From Rubripirellula sp. (lineage in GTDB: Bacteria; Planctomycetota; Planctomycetia; Pirellulales; Pirellulaceae): a stretch of DNA of 64,000 nt. Shown piece by piece: positions 1 through 8,876 of the stretch. The stretch covers positions 95,824-159,823 of the forward strand of contig JAAXJB010000039.1 in assembly GCA_012270065.1 (NCBI GenBank), given 5' to 3'. The notes under the pieces are model-generated. The model was not told the DNA's origin and did no database searches. It saw only the letters and a program-made list of their open reading frames with translations. The position numbers were made by a program, and so were the translations under genes. Within the stretch, counting starts at the first letter, position 1; the number at the start of each line of letters is the position of its first letter.

Positions 1-1334
1 TGGTGGCAACAGACACCATTATCGATGAAGCCGAAAAGCATGGTGTAGACATGGTAGGCCTCAGTGGACTCATCACACCAAGCCTTGACGAGATGGTTCA
101 TGTAGCGAGGGAAATGAAACGAAAGAACCTCGATATTCCGTTACTCGTCGGTGGTGCGACGACGAGTGCAAAGCACACGGCAGTCAAAATCGCGCCCGTG
201 TATCCTGGTCCAATCATCCACGTCCTTGATGCGAGTCGAAGCGTTAATGTTGTTGAAAAACTGTTGAACAAGGAATCTCGGAATAATTTCATCAAGAGCA
301 ATGAAGACGAGCAAAAGAAATTGGTTGCCGGTTATGAAGGGCGAAAACAGAAACTCGTCACGTACGATCATGCGTTGGATAACCGGTTTGCTACCGACTG
401 GGACAGCATCACCATCAATCAACCCGACTTCACAGGCACCAGAGTTCTTCGGGATTTCCCACTGTCTGAAATCAGACCCTATATCGACTGGTCCCCTTTC
501 TTCATGACCTGGGAATTACGGGGCAAGTACCCTCGAATCCTCGAGGATGAAATCGTCGGGGAGCAAGCCAAAGAGCTATTCGCTGATGCCAACAAGTTGC
601 TCGACCAGATCATTGAAGGGAATTTGTTGCAGGCCAACGCTGCTTACGGATTCTGGCCGGCAGCAAGTGAGCAGGACGACATCATTCTGTACACAGATGA
701 ATCCCGCAGCGAAGAACTGGCCCGCTTTCACATGTTGCGTCAACAATGGGAACGCCGCGGCCAAAAAGACTTCCGTTCTCTGGCAGACTATGTCGCTCCG
801 GTCGACAGCGGAAGACAAGATCACGTAGGAGGTTTTGTTGTCACCACCGGAATTGGTGCGGATGCGCTTGCCGAAAAATACAAAGCGAATCTGGATGACT
901 ACAAAGCGATCATGGTGCAAGCGGTTGCCGATCGTCTCGCCGAAGCCTTTGCAGAATTGATGCATGAAAAGGCAAGAATGGACTGGGGCTTTGGAAAGGA
1001 CGAGTCTCTGGAGATTGAGGATTTGATCGCCGAAAAATACCGGGGCATACGTCCTGCAGCAGGCTACCCAGCTTGCCCAGACCATACGGAAAAAAGCACG
1101 TTGTTCCAGATTCTGCAGGCTCAGGAAAATACTTCCGTGGAACTTACGTCCAGCTTTGCGATGTCACCCGGTGCGAGCGTCAGCGGTTTGTACTTTGGGC
1201 ACCCAAATGCACGCTACTTCGCTGTCGACCGGGTTACGAAAGATCAGATTGAGTGTTATGCGAAACGAAAAGGTATCGGGATCGAAGAAGCCGAACGCTG
1301 GCTGAGTCCGAATCTTGCCTACACCCCCGACTGA
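1..1334 (+). CDS. metH: Methionine synthase, C-terminal part (cobalamin-dependent), cut by left edge
   Basis: Cobalamin-dependent methionine synthase transfers a methyl group from 5-methyltetrahydrofolate to homocysteine in the cytosol. The window opens inside the cobalamin-binding Rossmann domain: SGLITPSLDEM and LVGGATTSAKHTA are its usual motifs. The DxHxxG loop with the cobalt-ligand histidine must lie left of the window. From about visible residue 140 onward is the reductive-activation domain, with the AdoMet-binding stretch RGIRPAAGYPACPDH near residue 346 and the closing ARYFAVDRVTKDQ region typical of MetH. About 443 residues of an enzyme that is normally about 1,200 are visible. The reading frame is open at base 3, where a GTG codon occurs, but this is not a real start. 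The product is confident; the missing N-terminal half cannot be assessed. Confidence 0.96.
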   Translation, partial: VATDTIIDEAEKHGVDMVGLSGLITPSLDEMVHVAREMKRKNLDIPLLVGGATTSAKHTAVKIAPVYPGPIIHVLDASRSVNVVEKLLNKESRNNFIKSNEDEQKKLVAGYEGRKQKLVTYDHALDNRFATDWDSITINQPDFTGTRVLRDFPLSEIRPYIDWSPFFMTWELRGKYPRILEDEIVGEQAKELFADANKLLDQIIEGNLLQANAAYGFWPAASEQDDIILYTDESRSEELARFHMLRQQWERRGQKDFRSLADYVAPVDSGRQDHVGGFVVTTGIGADALAEKYKANLDDYKAIMVQAVADRLAEAFAELMHEKARMDWGFGKDESLEIEDLIAEKYRGIRPAAGYPACPDHTEKSTLFQILQAQENTSVELTSSFAMSPGASVSGLYFGHPNARYFAVDRVTKDQIECYAKRKGIGIEEAERWLSPNLAYTPD

Positions 1335-1357
1335 TCCTTGCAAACCAACTTGACAGA

Positions 1358-1377
1358 TGGAAGAAGAAGATCTTCCA
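1358..1377. other. Hairpin after metH
   Basis: TGGAAGA at 1358-1364 pairs perfectly with TCTTCCA at 1371-1377 around a 6-base AGAAGA loop, 24 bases after the metH stop. No T-run follows, so it is not a classical intrinsic terminator. A role in ending metH transcription or protecting the mRNA 3' end is inference. Confidence 0.35.
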
Positions 1378-1568
1378 GACCGTCATTCCCAACGTATCGC
1401 AAATGCCTTTGAATCCGTCAGGTCGCCAAGCCAACCTTGCAGTTTCAGCACGTTTCAAGACATCGCAGTGAACCTGGCTGCGGCACGGCGTGTCTTCGTG
1501 GAGCGGCGTCTTCAAATTGGTTGCTGCGTCTCAGTAACAAAACGGCACCCGTTAATTCACACAAGCTT

Positions 1569-1583
1569 GACACGCAGCGTGTC
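1569..1583. promoter_or_regulatory. 15-base perfect palindrome upstream of rnr
   Basis: GACACGC and GCGTGTC form perfect inverted arms around a single A, ending about 170 bases before the likely rnr start. The arm length and one-base centre fit an operator for a dimeric DNA-binding protein better than an RNA hairpin. No regulator can be named. Confidence 0.3.
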
Positions 1584-1755
1584 GTGACTCTCTGATTTCC
1601 GAAGGTGTAGCACATCACAATTGATGCTGTCCCGTTGGGAAAATGGACGGTTTCCGTTCATGGACAAATCCCACCGGACTGCATTTCTGTTCTCATTCGA
1701 TACACGAAAGGCTGCTCCCGTCCAAAAACGAACCAAATCCGCTATCTTTGTCAGC

Positions 1756-4014
1756 ATGGATATATCAACACAATTGGCAGAGCGCGTAATGCGCCTGATT
1801 GTCTCGGCGGATTATCGGCCCAGTAAGCCCAAGCAAATTGCAAATGCCCTGAAACTTGCCCCCGACGAGTACAGAGAACTCCGGCGAGTCATCAAGCAAC
1901 TGGTTCTTGAGGGACGCCTGCTTTACGGCTCCAACCATTTGGTCATGAGCGTGGGCGCCCTTGGTGGGCCAGATGATTCTTTGCGGGGCACATTCCGTCG
2001 AGCCATGGGTGGAGACTTTGGCTTTGTGCGCCCCAACCACGCCGAGGACGACACTGATGTACCGGAGGATATTTTCATTCCAGCAGGCTGCACGGCCGGG
2101 GCAATGGAAGGCGATCTGGTCAATGTAGAAGTACGACCTAGCCGGCGAGGTGGAAACGAAGGACGTGTCACCGAAGTTCTGCAGCGTGCGAGAAGACAAT
2201 TCACAGGAACATTCCGAGTCATTGACGATCAGGCTTCGGTTTTCCTTGATGGGACGCATTACGAAGCTCCCGTCAGTGTTGGAGATATTCGTGGCTTGCC
2301 GCTCAACAACGACGATAAAGTATTTGTGGAAATTGTCGACTATCCAGATGAAGCTGGTTTCGGTGGTGAGGCAGTCATTCTGGAACGGCTTGGCAGCAAC
2401 AAGAATCCCGCAATTGACACATTATCCATCATCCGGCAGTACGCGCTACCCGATGCTTTTCCGGAATCCGTATTGAATGCTGCCCGAAAACAGGCGGATG
2501 AATTCAGCGATGATCAGGTACCCGAGAATCGTCGTGATCTGACCAGCATGCTGACGATCACCATTGATCCTTTTGACGCCCGCGATTTCGACGATGCGAT
2601 TTCACTGCAGCGTGAAGAAGGTCGTTGGCGTTTATGGGTACACATTGCAGATGTCAGTCACTTTGTGCCTGCGGGCAGTCCACTTGATGAAGAAGCTCGT
2701 AAACGGGCCACCAGCGTTTACCTGCCTGACCGAGTGATACCGATGCTACCCGAGATAATCAGCAACCACTTGGCCAGCCTGCAGCCCAACCGGATGCGGC
2801 TCGTTAAAACCGTAGAAATAGAGCTACAGGATGATTTGACCGTCACTCACACAGAAGTACACAACGCCGCAATCCATAGTGATTTGCGTCTCAACTATGA
2901 ACAAGTGGATCAGTTTCTTGAAAACCCCGAATCTCGGGTCGAGGCATGGGGAACGCCAGTCTGTGAACTATTGAAAGAGATGCATGTGTTGGCGATGAAG
3001 ATGCGGAGGGCCAGGTTCAAAGGGGGAGCCCTCTCGATGGACATGCCTGACATCAAACTGGATCTCGACAAAAGTGGAAAAGTTCGTGGAGCACACCGCG
3101 TTGAGCACACGGAAAGTCATCAGATCATTGAGGAATTCATGCTGGCGGCAAATCAAGCAGTTTCAACATGGCTTGATGACTTGGAACTCAATCATCTGCA
3201 CCGGATACACCCTTCACCAGACCGGCGAAAACTGCGTCAACTCACGCATTTTGTGAAAGATCTGGGAATTGATGCCGGATCGATCGAAAGTCGATTTGAA
3301 ATCCAGAAAGTACTCGACTCGGTCGAGGGAACTCCTTTGGAAGACGCAGTCAACTTTGCTGTTCTGAAAAGCATGAACAAAGCAGTTTACGCGCCGCAGC
3401 TCGAAGGACACTATGCCCTGGACATGGAACACTACTGCCATTTCACGAGCCCGATACGTCGGTATCCCGACCTGACAGTGCATCGCCTTATCGAAAAAAT
3501 CATTGACAAAAATCCTACACCTGATGATGCATTTGCCTCACTGGTAAAACTTGGTCACCACTGCAGTGACATGGAACGCAATGCAGCGGCAGCTGAACGT
3601 GAGCTCATTCAGCTGAAACTGTTGCATTTTCTGAAAAAGCATATCGGTGAGACGATGGAAGCGGTTATCAGCCGGGTATTTGCTGATGGCATCCATGCCC
3701 GCTGTATCAAGTTACCTGTGGATGGTTTTATCCCGATCGCGACACTCCCCAATGACCAATACCGATTTGAACGCCGCGGTCAAATGATCAGTGGCTTTCG
3801 CCGGGGCAATCGGTTCCGCCTCGGGGATCTGTTGACTGTAAGAGTTTCGCGGGTTGACCTTCAGGACCGACAGCTTTATCTCGAGGCAGTGCAAAACCAA
3901 ACTTCTCAGGCTGAACCCGAACCTTCGCAACCCAGAGCTTCCAAGTCAAAATACAAATCAAAACGACAGAAAGACCGGCGGGACAAGCGGAAAAGAAAGA
4001 AACGCAGGCGTTGA
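1756..4014 (+). CDS. rnr: Ribonuclease R (RNB-family 3'-5' exoribonuclease)
   Basis: RNase R is a processive 3'-to-5' exoribonuclease that degrades structured RNA and takes part in RNA quality control. From the ATG at 1756 the protein has 752 residues. It shows an N-terminal winged helix (about 1-65, VMRLIVSADYRPSKPKQIA), cold-shock OB domains, the RNB catalytic domain with the acidic metal site DPFDARDFDDA (around residue 270) and HYCHFTSPIRRYPDLTVHR, then an S1 domain and a very basic tail (KSKRQKDRRDKRKRKKRRR). This is the family's usual order and length. The frame stays open back to 1621, but those 45 residues match nothing in the family, so 1756 is preferred although no strong ribosome site precedes it. 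It appears monocistronic. Confidence 0.95.
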   Translation: MDISTQLAERVMRLIVSADYRPSKPKQIANALKLAPDEYRELRRVIKQLVLEGRLLYGSNHLVMSVGALGGPDDSLRGTFRRAMGGDFGFVRPNHAEDDTDVPEDIFIPAGCTAGAMEGDLVNVEVRPSRRGGNEGRVTEVLQRARRQFTGTFRVIDDQASVFLDGTHYEAPVSVGDIRGLPLNNDDKVFVEIVDYPDEAGFGGEAVILERLGSNKNPAIDTLSIIRQYALPDAFPESVLNAARKQADEFSDDQVPENRRDLTSMLTITIDPFDARDFDDAISLQREEGRWRLWVHIADVSHFVPAGSPLDEEARKRATSVYLPDRVIPMLPEIISNHLASLQPNRMRLVKTVEIELQDDLTVTHTEVHNAAIHSDLRLNYEQVDQFLENPESRVEAWGTPVCELLKEMHVLAMKMRRARFKGGALSMDMPDIKLDLDKSGKVRGAHRVEHTESHQIIEEFMLAANQAVSTWLDDLELNHLHRIHPSPDRRKLRQLTHFVKDLGIDAGSIESRFEIQKVLDSVEGTPLEDAVNFAVLKSMNKAVYAPQLEGHYALDMEHYCHFTSPIRRYPDLTVHRLIEKIIDKNPTPDDAFASLVKLGHHCSDMERNAAAAERELIQLKLLHFLKKHIGETMEAVISRVFADGIHARCIKLPVDGFIPIATLPNDQYRFERRGQMISGFRRGNRFRLGDLLTVRVSRVDLQDRQLYLEAVQNQTSQAEPEPSQPRASKSKYKSKRQKDRRDKRKRKKRRR

Positions 4015-4173
4015 TGACTTCCCCAAGTACCGCGACTCGCCAGAATGGGCAATGTTTTCAAAATCTGTCCCGATGGCCAGAAATTGCCAATCGCATCCCA
4101 TCAATGAGCTCATGAGCCACCCATCTTGCTTGTTCGGAATTACACTATGGCAAGTTGATTGTTTCTTCCGCAG

Positions 4174-5580
4174 ATGGCAGCCAGACCGATGAGAAAAATC
4201 CTCGTCCTCATGATTCTGGCTCTGCTGGCGACCAAAACGGTCGCGGTTCTTCTCGCTGGTCCCGTTGCAATCGAGCGTGATGCCTTTGGTTACTGGAAAC
4301 TGAGCGCATCAGTCATGCAGGGGGATCTCCTGATGTTGCAGGAACCCATTGCTTATCGCACCCCTGTGTATCCATGGTTTCTGGCGTGCATAAGATCGCT
4401 CAGTGGTTCTTACTCGCTTCAGGTTCTTTCGATCGTTCAGGGCCTTCTTTCTCTGGGATCGCTCGTTATCGCGGCATCGATTGCAGCGAGAATCACCAAA
4501 CTACCAAGTGCATTTGGCTTAACTCTGGCTGTCTCACTGCCATCCATCTCAAGATTTATTTTTGATGCGGCAGTGTTGTCCGAATCCATGTTCATTTTCC
4601 TGTTCATGTTGAATCTGCTGGCAATTCTGGATTATGCAAAGTACGGGAATGCCAGCCGTGCATCGTGGGTGGGTCTTACATTTGCGACGACTTTATTAAC
4701 ACGCCCCATTGTGATTCTGATTTGGATTCCGCACCTGCTTTTCCTGCTGCTCATCCATCTTCGCAAAAACGGACGCCTGCGGACATTAGCGATAAAGACG
4801 ATTCCTTACCGATCCCGAATCTATCACTTGATCATTGCCAGCCTCGTGGTTCTGGCATGCTGTTCACCGTGGATGTTCCGTAATCAGATTCTGTTTGGAA
4901 AACCATTCCTGACCGAATTCGTGGGCCGAAATATCTGGGTCGTTACTTTCAAAGACGGATCCGGTGCCGGGTTGCCCTTGCCTTCCAGCCCGGATGCCGA
5001 GCAATTGCTTCAACGCCTCTATCGCGTCCATGCCACAGGGGACTGGCGTGACACGTGGTATGTATCAAATGCCCTTGTCCAGTCTGGCCTCAGTGACGCA
5101 ACTGCTGACCAACTGATGAGAAAAGTAGCCATTCAGGCTGCGCAGCAGGATCAATCCACTTTTGCCTACAAGGCGTTTCGCAGAATCATCAACTTCTGGC
5201 GATGTGCAGCAACCGATCTTCCGAAGCAGGGAATGCACAAAGCTCCTACCCATTCTCAGAAAACATGGAGCCACCGGATTTCAGTCGTCGATTTTGCACT
5301 TGAATATCGTTTCAGCCAGTCGGTAGCTCTCAATACCCTTCTGTTGTGCGGGCTCACCTTCTGTGTTGTTCTATTGCTGACGAATTACCCGACACGTGTC
5401 TACGGAATCTGGATTTTATCGATGCTGGCATACTTTTCGATTGTCACGGGAACTCTGGAAATACCTGATTATCGATACCGCATTGTGGTCGAACCATTGG
5501 TGTGTATGAGTTTTGGTTCTGCTTTGGCAATCCTTTTCAACAACTTCAATAAAACAAAAGCCACGAACCAAGTCGGCTGA
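4174..5580 (+). CDS. GT-C type membrane glycosyltransferase (family 39-like)
   Basis: This is a polytopic membrane protein of the ArnT/PMT (GT-C) type, which moves a sugar from a polyprenyl-phosphate carrier to a lipid or protein on the outer face of the membrane. After a first membrane helix (about residues 6-26) comes IERDAFGYWKLSASVMQGD, with the acidic residue expected in the first external loop, then YRTPVYPWFLACI, a typical family signature. About nine further hydrophobic segments follow. The ATG at 4174 (MAARPMRK) is preferred over an upstream TTG at 4159; ATG 4189 is also possible. A GT2 follows 46 bases downstream, suggesting that one enzyme makes the lipid-linked donor and this one uses it. 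The substrate is unknown. Confidence 0.75.
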   Translation: MAARPMRKILVLMILALLATKTVAVLLAGPVAIERDAFGYWKLSASVMQGDLLMLQEPIAYRTPVYPWFLACIRSLSGSYSLQVLSIVQGLLSLGSLVIAASIAARITKLPSAFGLTLAVSLPSISRFIFDAAVLSESMFIFLFMLNLLAILDYAKYGNASRASWVGLTFATTLLTRPIVILIWIPHLLFLLLIHLRKNGRLRTLAIKTIPYRSRIYHLIIASLVVLACCSPWMFRNQILFGKPFLTEFVGRNIWVVTFKDGSGAGLPLPSSPDAEQLLQRLYRVHATGDWRDTWYVSNALVQSGLSDATADQLMRKVAIQAAQQDQSTFAYKAFRRIINFWRCAATDLPKQGMHKAPTHSQKTWSHRISVVDFALEYRFSQSVALNTLLLCGLTFCVVLLLTNYPTRVYGIWILSMLAYFSIVTGTLEIPDYRYRIVVEPLVCMSFGSALAILFNNFNKTKATNQVG

Positions 5581-5626
5581 TGTGAACTGATTCCAAGAAC
5601 ATGCGTATTGACACCAAAAGGTACCA

Positions 5627-6868
5627 ATGCAGGGTCGTTGGTCACTTTCACACGCTGGTAACCCGTTTGCGACATCCATCGACAGCACTGAAGATGACAA
5701 CGATATGAGCGAATCTCCTGAATTATCCGTTGTCATGCCCTGTCTGAATGAGGCCGATACCGTCGGCATCTGTGTCGAGAAGGCAGTCCGAGCCATGCGT
5801 GAACATGGAATTCAAGGTGAGGTCGTTCTGGCCGACAACGGGAGCAGCGACAATTCGAAAGAAATCGCGATTTCACAGGGCGCCAGAACGGTAGATGTCC
5901 CCGAACCCGGGTATGGCGCGGCTCTGATGGGTGGAATCGAAGCAAGTCGTGGCAAGTACATCATCATGGGTGACTGTGATGACAGCTACGACTTTCTTGA
6001 AATCCCTGCCTTTGTCGATCAACTTCGCAAAGGCTCTGATCTGGTGCAAGGCTGTCGCCTACCACGTGGCGGAGGCAAAGTACTCCCCGGTGCGATGCCT
6101 TTTCTTCATCGCTGGTTCGGGAATCCAGCCTTGTCGTGGCTGGTAAGGCTCATGTTCCGTATTCCGATTCACGATGTTTACTGCGGAATGCGAGGCTTTA
6201 CAAAGGACATGTATACTCGCTTGGATCTAAGATCACCCGGCATGGAATTTGCCACGGAGATGATCATCAAAAGTGGGCTACACAAATGCAAAATGGCACA
6301 GGTACCAATCACGCTTCATCCTGATGGGCGACAGGAACACGGTCCCCACCTGCGGACTTTTCGCGATGGGTGGAGAACACTACGACTGTTCCTCGTATTC
6401 AGCCCGAAGTGGACATTTTTCCGTCCGGGTCTGCTGTTGATTCTGGTTGGTCTGCTCGGATACGCACTCGCCCTACCGCAAATACGGATTTTTAACGCTG
6501 CGTTGGATGTACATACGCTGCTCGTTGCGAGTCTTGCGGTCCTTTTGGGCTGGCAATGCATTCTGCTTGCCACCCTTGCCCAGATTTTTGCAGGTCGTGA
6601 AGGCATGATGCCCGTTCTGCCAAAACTGGAAAAGATCACAGTCGAGCATGGGATTGGATTCGGCCTGATCATGTCGTTCACTGGGCTCGCATTGATCACA
6701 AGCGTCATCTACACCTGGTGGCAAACAGACTTTGGGAAACTGGATTACCCCGAAACAATGCGTTTGGTCGTGCCAGGTGTGACTTTGGTATCAATTGGGT
6801 TTCAGACAGCAATGGCGTCCCTGCTTGCTGGCGTACTTCGAATGCAACGTCGTCCTCCACGCACATGA
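5627..6868 (+). CDS. Glycosyltransferase family 2, DPM1-like, with membrane tail
   Basis: This is a GT-A fold glycosyltransferase that probably transfers a sugar from a nucleotide donor to polyprenyl phosphate. The domain begins at ELSVVMPCLNEADTVG (about residue 32), with VVLADNGSSDNSKEIA and the acidic metal/nucleotide region MGDCDDSYDFLEIP, and ends near residue 250. About four hydrophobic helices follow (WTFFRPGLLLILVGLLGYA onward), as in membrane-anchored DPM/GtrB relatives. ATG 5627 has an AAAGG ribosome site five bases ahead. A second ATG at 5705 (MSESPELSVV) would remove a non-conserved 26-residue leader and is a real alternative. It sits between the GT-C transferase and a methyltransferase on the same strand, as in a small envelope-glycan operon. 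Confidence 0.85.
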   Translation: MQGRWSLSHAGNPFATSIDSTEDDNDMSESPELSVVMPCLNEADTVGICVEKAVRAMREHGIQGEVVLADNGSSDNSKEIAISQGARTVDVPEPGYGAALMGGIEASRGKYIIMGDCDDSYDFLEIPAFVDQLRKGSDLVQGCRLPRGGGKVLPGAMPFLHRWFGNPALSWLVRLMFRIPIHDVYCGMRGFTKDMYTRLDLRSPGMEFATEMIIKSGLHKCKMAQVPITLHPDGRQEHGPHLRTFRDGWRTLRLFLVFSPKWTFFRPGLLLILVGLLGYALALPQIRIFNAALDVHTLLVASLAVLLGWQCILLATLAQIFAGREGMMPVLPKLEKITVEHGIGFGLIMSFTGLALITSVIYTWWQTDFGKLDYPETMRLVVPGVTLVSIGFQTAMASLLAGVLRMQRRPPRT

Positions 6869-6953
6869 GTAACTCATCAACTTTCGTTATCCCGAGTCAG
6901 TCGGCTTTGAATCCTGTATTCATCACCGGGGAAACCGGATCATTCGACACACC

Positions 6954-7667
6954 ATGAATACTTCTGACTCATCCAAGACCAGCAGTCCAGCGATTGAACG
7001 ACACATTGCTTCAGGCGAGGTTTGCTGTGATCCGGTGTGGGAAGAAGCGTACCGGCGTTTTGAGAGCCCCGAAGAAGAAATAGAAAAATTCATCAAGCGG
7101 CTCAAAGCAATGGGTTTTCAAAACCATGATCCTGATAACCGAGTGATTGAGCTTTTTTGCGGTCGTGGCGGTGGGCTGACCGCACTCAAGCGACTCGGCT
7201 TCAACTGTCTTGAAGGGGTTGATCTCTCCGAGACACTTTTACTTCAAAATGAGCCGGGCGCAAAACTCCATCTCGCGGACTGCCGCGACCTACCCTTCGA
7301 AGATGCAACCGTCGACACGGTGGTGATCCATGGCGGATTACATCACCTGCCGGACCTCCCGGAGGACCTGGCTCGCGTTCTTTCAGAAGTTCATCGCGTG
7401 CTGAGCAGCGAGGGCACGTTTCATATCGTTGAACCTTGGCTTACCCCCTTCCTTCGTTTTGTCCACTGCATGGTTGAACAGCCACTTGTACGACGGCTCT
7501 ACAAACGGGGAGACGCACTTGCTGTGATGATCGAACACGAACGGGAAACCTATGAACAGTGGCTGAACCAGCCTGCTGTCATTCGTGACATGCTACGTCA
7601 GAACTTCCTTCCGATTTTGGATCGCACTGCGTGGGGAAAACTACACTTCAGTGGCAGGAAAAGATAA
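6954..7667 (+). CDS. Class I SAM-dependent methyltransferase
   Basis: This 237-residue protein has a Methyltransf_11-type Rossmann domain. Motif I is VIELFCGRGGGLTAL (about residues 63-77), followed by the acidic GVDLSE, then LHLADCRDLPFEDATVDTVVIHGGLHHLPD, the post-II/III region that lines the AdoMet pocket. The N-terminal 55 residues are charged and helical and may cap the active site. It lies 85 bases after the GT2 gene on the same strand, so methylation of a sugar or lipid intermediate made by those transferases is a reasonable inference, but the substrate cannot be read from the sequence. Confidence 0.85.
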   Translation: MNTSDSSKTSSPAIERHIASGEVCCDPVWEEAYRRFESPEEEIEKFIKRLKAMGFQNHDPDNRVIELFCGRGGGLTALKRLGFNCLEGVDLSETLLLQNEPGAKLHLADCRDLPFEDATVDTVVIHGGLHHLPDLPEDLARVLSEVHRVLSSEGTFHIVEPWLTPFLRFVHCMVEQPLVRRLYKRGDALAVMIEHERETYEQWLNQPAVIRDMLRQNFLPILDRTAWGKLHFSGRKR

Positions 7668-7717
7668 GACGGTAAACTGCTGCAATTTGTCTTTCCCACG
7701 TTTTCTTTCTTGATGAA

Positions 7718-8821
7718 TCACTTCAAGGGAACATGCGTCAGTCCAAATGCCTCAGCGACGGCGGCATTCGTTGCATGGTGACCATGAATATTGACTGCAT
7801 CTACGATTGGCCTGCAGTCAGACAATGCTTTCTCCAAGCCAAGATCAGCCAAACGGGTAATCCAGCGAAGTGTTGCATTGCATAATGCAAACGTGCTGGT
7901 TCGCCCTACGGCACCAGGCATATTTGCAACGCAATAGTGAACCACATCATCAATCACGTAAGTTGGTTCGCTATGCGTCGTGGGCCGACTGGTTTCAACG
8001 CATCCCCCCTGATCAACAGCGACATCAATGACAACGCTGCCAGCTTTCATCCGGCGGAGATCTTCAGCTCTGACCAATCTTGGAGCTTTTGCACCGGGGA
8101 TCAGAACCGAACCGATCACGAGATCTGCTCTTTGCAACTGTTCCAGAATGGTATGCCGGTCACTGTAAAGCGTATTCACGTTTGCCGGCATGACGTCGTC
8201 CAGATATCGCAATCGATCCAAGTCAACATCCAAGATTGCGACGTCCGCCTGGAAGCCGGCGGCGATACGTGCCGCATTCGCTCCCACCACACCGCCGCCG
8301 AGAATCGTGATGTGCGCGGGTGCGACCCCAGGCACTCCTCCCAGCAGAATCCCGCGTCCCATTTGTGGTCTTTCAAGGTACTTGGCTCCTTCCTGGATGC
8401 TCATGCGTCCAGCGACTTCACTCATGGGCGTGAGCAGAGGCAGTCGACCATGCGCATCGCGAAGCGTCTCGTACGCGAGACAGGTGGCACCAGAGGCAAT
8501 CATGGCCTCGGTCAGCTCACGACTCGCCGCAAAATGAAAATAGGTAAAAAGCAATTGTCCCTGACGAACCAGACTGAATTCCTCAGGCTGGGGTTCCTTG
8601 ACCTTGATGACCAGATCAGCAGCTCCAAAAACATCAGCGGCATTGCTGACCAGTTCAGCTCCAGCCGCCAAATAATCGTGATCTCCGATTCCCGACCCGA
8701 GCCCTGCGCCGGCCTGTACCAACACCCGGTGTCCGCGACCTGTCAGTTCCTCGACACCGAATGGCAGCATGGCTACCCGATATTCATCCGTTTTGACCTC
8801 TGTTGGCACACCGACGATCAT
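7718..8821 (-). CDS. ald: Alanine dehydrogenase
   Basis: This NAD-dependent enzyme interconverts L-alanine and pyruvate plus ammonia in the cytosol. It has 367 residues, the family's usual length. Substrate residues are in place: Arg15 in TDEYRVAMLP, Lys75 in VIKVKEP and His96 in LFTYFHFA. The nucleotide-binding motif is GGGVVGANAARIAAGF, followed by the acidic ILDVDLDRL, and VVIDVAVDQGG holds the conserved aspartate. NMPGAVGRTSTFALCNAT is another strongly conserved stretch. It is convergent with the methyltransferase gene and 55 bases from the acyltransferase gene upstream of it, so co-transcription with that gene is possible. Confidence 0.96.
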   Translation of the reverse strand: MIVGVPTEVKTDEYRVAMLPFGVEELTGRGHRVLVQAGAGLGSGIGDHDYLAAGAELVSNAADVFGAADLVIKVKEPQPEEFSLVRQGQLLFTYFHFAASRELTEAMIASGATCLAYETLRDAHGRLPLLTPMSEVAGRMSIQEGAKYLERPQMGRGILLGGVPGVAPAHITILGGGVVGANAARIAAGFQADVAILDVDLDRLRYLDDVMPANVNTLYSDRHTILEQLQRADLVIGSVLIPGAKAPRLVRAEDLRRMKAGSVVIDVAVDQGGCVETSRPTTHSEPTYVIDDVVHYCVANMPGAVGRTSTFALCNATLRWITRLADLGLEKALSDCRPIVDAVNIHGHHATNAAVAEAFGLTHVPLK

Positions 8822-8876
8822 CCATCACACCATTGCATTGAAGATTGAAATAAACACTGACACTCAAGTATTGTCA

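Larger units (their letters stand above)
1335..1755. other. Intergenic region metH-rnr
   Basis: No convincing gene is visible in these 421 bases. Short open frames on both strands lack recognisable motifs. The region holds a 7-bp-stem hairpin just after metH and a perfect 15-base palindrome further on, both listed separately. An in-frame extension of rnr begins at 1621, but its extra 45 residues do not look like RNase R. Confidence 0.5.

Noticed and set aside
1621..1755. N-terminal extension of RNase R
   Set aside because: The 45 residues are not family-like and the winged-helix domain begins just after ATG 1756.
7937..8848. 303-residue open frame on the plus strand
   Set aside because: It lies opposite the alanine dehydrogenase gene, which has all family motifs. 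This frame has no recognisable motif and is a shadow.
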